Source: CAVPDA01 sp963702495 (GTDB lineage Bacteria > Pseudomonadota > Gammaproteobacteria > Burkholderiales > Rhodocyclaceae). Taken from it: a stretch of 64,000 bases of DNA. The notes beneath the pieces are model-generated. The model was not told where the DNA came from, searched no databases, and worked only from the letters and a program-made list of their open reading frames with translations. Both the position numbers and the translations under genes were made by a program. Location: assembly GCA_963702495.1 (NCBI GenBank), contig CAVPDA010000012.1:1-64000 (forward strand), written 5' to 3'. This document shows positions 61,361 through 64,000 of this stretch, one piece after another (within the stretch, counting starts at the first letter, position 1; each line of letters begins with the position of its first letter).

Positions 61361-62359
61361 ATGCAGCGCAGCGAACAGATGCAGCAGTGGCTGCAGGCGG
61401 TTTTCCCCGGCCGCCGCTATGACCTTGCGCCGGCGTCCAGCGACGCCAGCTTTCGCCGCTATTTCCGCCTGCGCTTCGCCGACGAGAGCGCGACGCGCAT
61501 CGTGATGGATGCGCCGCCGGAGCACGAGGACTGCCGCCCCTTCGTCAAGGTGGCCGGGATGCTGGCGCAGGCCGGCGTGCACGCCCCGCACGTGCTGGAG
61601 CAGGATCTGGCGCAGGGCTTCCTGCTCCTCGACGATCTCGGTACGACCACCTATCTGGACGCGCTGAACCCGGACAACGCCGACGCGCTTTTCCGCGATG
61701 CGATCGACAGCCTCATCCGCTGGCAGGGGGCGACCCGCGCCGGCGAGCTGCCGCCGTACGACGAGGCGCTGTTGCGGCGCGAGCTCGACCTGTTTCCCGA
61801 CTGGTACGTCGCGCGCCACCTTGGCATGACCGTGACGGTGTCGCAGCGCCAGGTGCTCGACGCAGCATTCGATCTGATAGTGAAGAGCAATCTGACCCAG
61901 CCCACGGTGTACGTTCATCGCGACTACATGCCGCGCAACCTCATGCTGGCGACGCCCAACCCCGGGGTCATCGACTTCCAGGACGCCGTCATCGGCCCCA
62001 TCACCTACGACGTGGCGTCGCTGTTCAAGGACGCGTTCCTGACCTGGCCGGAGGAACGGGTGCTGGACTGGACCATCCGCTACTGGGAGAAGGCGAAGCG
62101 CGCCGGCCTTCCGGTGGATCCCGACTTCGCCGTCTTCTACCGCGACTTCGAATGGATGGGTCTGCAGCGCCATCTCAAGGTGCTGGGCATCTTCGCCCGC
62201 ATCAACTACCGTGACGGCAAGCCGCATTATCTGAAGGACACGCCGCGCTTCGTCGCCTACGTGCGCGAGGTCGCCCGGCGTTATCGCGAACTGACGCCGC
62301 TGCTGCGCCTGTTCGACGAACTCGAAGACTGCGCACCTCCGGTGGGGTACACCTTTTGA
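61361..62359 (+). CDS. amgK: Anomeric N-acetylmuramate/N-acetylglucosamine kinase AmgK
   Basis: AmgK phosphorylates the anomeric carbon of MurNAc/GlcNAc in the cell-wall recycling route that feeds MurU. The 332-residue protein has an aminoglycoside-phosphotransferase fold with the catalytic HRDYMPRNLML and FQDAVIGPITYDVASL. I chose the ATG at 61361 before QRSEQMQQWL. A TAGAAT at 61317-61322 could be a -10. It is divergent from lptD and followed by murU 91 bp away, the usual pairing. Confidence 0.93.
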   Translation: MQRSEQMQQWLQAVFPGRRYDLAPASSDASFRRYFRLRFADESATRIVMDAPPEHEDCRPFVKVAGMLAQAGVHAPHVLEQDLAQGFLLLDDLGTTTYLDALNPDNADALFRDAIDSLIRWQGATRAGELPPYDEALLRRELDLFPDWYVARHLGMTVTVSQRQVLDAAFDLIVKSNLTQPTVYVHRDYMPRNLMLATPNPGVIDFQDAVIGPITYDVASLFKDAFLTWPEERVLDWTIRYWEKAKRAGLPVDPDFAVFYRDFEWMGLQRHLKVLGIFARINYRDGKPHYLKDTPRFVAYVREVARRYRELTPLLRLFDELEDCAPPVGYTF

Positions 62360-62450
62360 AGCGGCCCCCGTGGCCCGCAGCGAGGACGCCGGCGGCCTGC
62401 CGTGACTTGCCGCTGCCGGCGGCCCGTTCATCCGATTCCCGCACCTGCCG

Positions 62451-63146
62451 ATGAAGGCGATGATTCTGGCGGCGGGCCGCGGCGAGCGCATGCGACCGCT
62501 CACCGACACGCAGCCAAAACCGCTGCTGGTGGTCGGCGGCAAGCCGCTCATCGTCTGGCACGTCGAACGCCTGGTGCGCGCCGGCATGCGCGACATCGTG
62601 ATCAACCACGCCCATCTCGGCGGGCAGATCGAGGCGGCGCTGGGCGAGGGCAGCTCCCACGGCGCGCGCATCATCTATTCCCCGGAACCGCCCGGCGCCC
62701 TGGGCACGGCAGGCGGCATCGCCAACGCGCTGCCGCTGCTGGGTTACCCCCCGTTCGTCGTGGTCAATGGCGACATCTGGTGCGACTACGACTTCGACCA
62801 GGTCACGGAGATCGCGGGCCGACTGCAGCAGCGGCGCCAGCTCGCCCATTTGCTCCTGGTAGCCAACCCGCCCCACCACCCGGCCGGCGACTTCAGCCTC
62901 GCCTTCGGGCGCGTCGCCGAGGACGGGGAACCGAAGCTCACCTTCGCCGGCATCGGCATCTATCAGCGCGCGCTGTTCGCGTCGGTGCCCGCGGGCGGAA
63001 AAGCCGAGCTCGCCCCCCTGCTGCGCGCCGCGATGCGCGAGGACCGGATCAGCGGCGAGTACCTGCGCGGGCGCTGGGTCGACGTCGGCACGCCGCAGCG
63101 CCTGGCAACCCTCGACGCCGAACTGCGGGCCGGCGCCGCCGACTGA
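62451..63146 (+). CDS. murU: N-acetylmuramate-1-phosphate uridylyltransferase MurU
   Basis: MurU converts MurNAc-1-phosphate to UDP-MurNAc, completing the AmgK-MurU salvage bypass of de novo synthesis. The 231-residue nucleotidyltransferase has AMILAAGRGERMRPLTD at the N-terminus, the KPLLVVGGKPLI lysine region, and VVNGDIWCDYDF. The C-terminal WVDVGTPQRL is typical. It directly follows amgK in the same direction. Confidence 0.94.
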   Translation: MKAMILAAGRGERMRPLTDTQPKPLLVVGGKPLIVWHVERLVRAGMRDIVINHAHLGGQIEAALGEGSSHGARIIYSPEPPGALGTAGGIANALPLLGYPPFVVVNGDIWCDYDFDQVTEIAGRLQQRRQLAHLLLVANPPHHPAGDFSLAFGRVAEDGEPKLTFAGIGIYQRALFASVPAGGKAELAPLLRAAMREDRISGEYLRGRWVDVGTPQRLATLDAELRAGAAD

Positions 63147-63219
63147 ATCACTTCGCCCCGCGGCACGGTCGAAGCAGCGTGACGCTATAATCGAATCGAC
63201 TTTCCGGAACGAATTGCCT

Positions 63220-64000
63220 GTGAATATCAGCCCCTACGCCGCGCGCCGTGCCCGCCTGCTGGAGAAGATGCAGCACGGCGTCGCCGTCGTGCCCACCGCC
63301 GCGGAGCGCATACGCAACCGCGACGCGCACTATCCCTTCCGCTTCGACAGTTATTTCTACTACCTCACCGGGTTCACCGAGCCCGACGCCGCCCTGGTCC
63401 TGGTGGCGGGCGAACATCCGCAGTCGATCCTGTTCTGCCGCGACAAGGATCCCGAGCGCGAGATCTGGGACGGCCTGCGCCACGGCCCGCTGGCGGCCCA
63501 GGAAAGCTTCGGCTTCGACGCCGCCTTCGCCATCGACATCTTCGATGCGCAGCTTGCCGACCTGCTGCGCAATCAGCCCAGCGTGTTCTACGCCCTCGGC
63601 TTCGATGCGGCATGGGATCAGCGCATCGTCGCCGCCCTCAACCGCGTGCGGGCGCTGACCCGGACCGGCGTGCGCGCCCCGGCGGCGATCTTCGACGTCC
63701 GCGTCCTGCTCGACGAGATGCGCCTGCTCAAGGACGAGCACGAGCTGTCGGCCATGCGCCGCGCCGCGGACATCTCCGCCGCTGCCCACCGGCGCGCCAT
63801 GCACATCGCGCACCCCGGCCGCAACGAGTTCGAGGTCGAGGCGGAACTGCTGCACGAATTCCGCCGCCAGGGCGCGCAGGCGCCGGCCTACACACCGATC
63901 GTCGCCGGCGGCGCCAACGCCTGCATCCTGCATTACGTCGAAAATGACCGGCCGCTGGGCGACGGCGACCTGCTGCTCATCGACGCCGGCTGCGAAGTGG
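63220..64000 (+). CDS. pepP: Xaa-Pro aminopeptidase PepP, partial at window end
   Basis: PepP removes N-terminal residues preceding proline using a dimetal centre. The 260 visible residues include the N-terminal creatinase-like domain (ARRARLLEKMQHGVAVVPTA, YYLTGFTEPDAALVLVAG). The start of the pita-bread catalytic domain follows (DEMRLLKDEHELSAMRRAADISA and, near the edge, ILHYVENDRPLGDGDLLLIDAG). The start is GTG, before NISPYAARR. A TATAAT at 63186-63191 is a likely -10. The frame stays open to the edge. Confidence 0.93.
   Translation, partial: MNISPYAARRARLLEKMQHGVAVVPTAAERIRNRDAHYPFRFDSYFYYLTGFTEPDAALVLVAGEHPQSILFCRDKDPEREIWDGLRHGPLAAQESFGFDAAFAIDIFDAQLADLLRNQPSVFYALGFDAAWDQRIVAALNRVRALTRTGVRAPAAIFDVRVLLDEMRLLKDEHELSAMRRAADISAAAHRRAMHIAHPGRNEFEVEAELLHEFRRQGAQAPAYTPIVAGGANACILHYVENDRPLGDGDLLLIDAGCEV

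Overview
The window is a high-GC chromosomal segment from a betaproteobacterium, most likely of the Rhodocyclales/Nitrosomonadales type. Three things point there: the classic lptD-surA-pdxA-rsmA operon, a betaproteobacterial proteasome homolog (BPH) gene inside the pyruvate dehydrogenase operon, and a Form I RuBisCO cluster of the non-carboxysomal cbbLSQO kind. The gene set describes a facultatively autotrophic, metabolically flexible bacterium with polyphosphate metabolism and a surface amyloid system. The genus cannot be fixed from sequence reading alone.

Layout. 0-4 kb (minus strand): tRNA-Ala(CGC), Sua5-type tsaC, purK, purE and folD. 4-6.5 kb: indolepyruvate:ferredoxin oxidoreductase (iorA-iorB) with an FNR-like box upstream. 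6.8-13.5 kb (plus): aceE, aceF, BPH and lpdA, in which aceF and lpdA share a nearly identical lipoyl-domain segment and both carry the same palindromic repeat in their linkers. 13.5-16.7 kb: a metallo-beta-lactamase-fold exoprotein, rpiA and phoU, then a 141-bp terminal-inverted-repeat element. 16.9-23 kb (minus): yggX, a diguanylate cyclase with a 5' frameshift, argA, a two-domain polyphosphate:AMP phosphotransferase and rsmE. 23-26 kb (plus): a thioredoxin-fold protein, an inositol-monophosphatase-family enzyme and a methyltransferase with a regulatory domain.

26-42 kb is the Calvin-Benson cluster: divergent cbbR (with an overlapping unknown gene), then cbbL, cbbS, cbbQ, cbbO, phosphoribulokinase, transketolase, gap, pgk, pyk, class II fba, psiE and a cbbY-like phosphatase. 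It supplies RuBisCO, its activase, RuBP regeneration and triose/hexose interconversion in one direction of transcription. cbbLSQO has a different third-codon flavour and unusual low-complexity spacers, which suggests a separately acquired cassette.

42.3-47.3 kb (minus) is a curli-type amyloid operon csgE-csgF-csgG-csgB-csgA-(csgH-like). Its CsgA is about 720 residues, several times the usual size. Every gene except the csgH-like one is interrupted by single-base frameshifts, which look like either sequence errors or very recent decay.

47.9-64 kb: purC, a DUF2189 membrane protein, oligopeptidase A (prlC), a DUF4124/glutaredoxin protein, a phospholipid-methyltransferase-like enzyme, exonuclease III, a frameshifted Crp/Fnr regulator beside a DUF2892 gene with a perfect 16-bp palindrome, the rsmA/pdxA/surA/lptD operon (minus), and divergently amgK, murU and a pepP gene cut by the window end. 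No CRISPR array, rRNA, prophage or transposase gene was seen.
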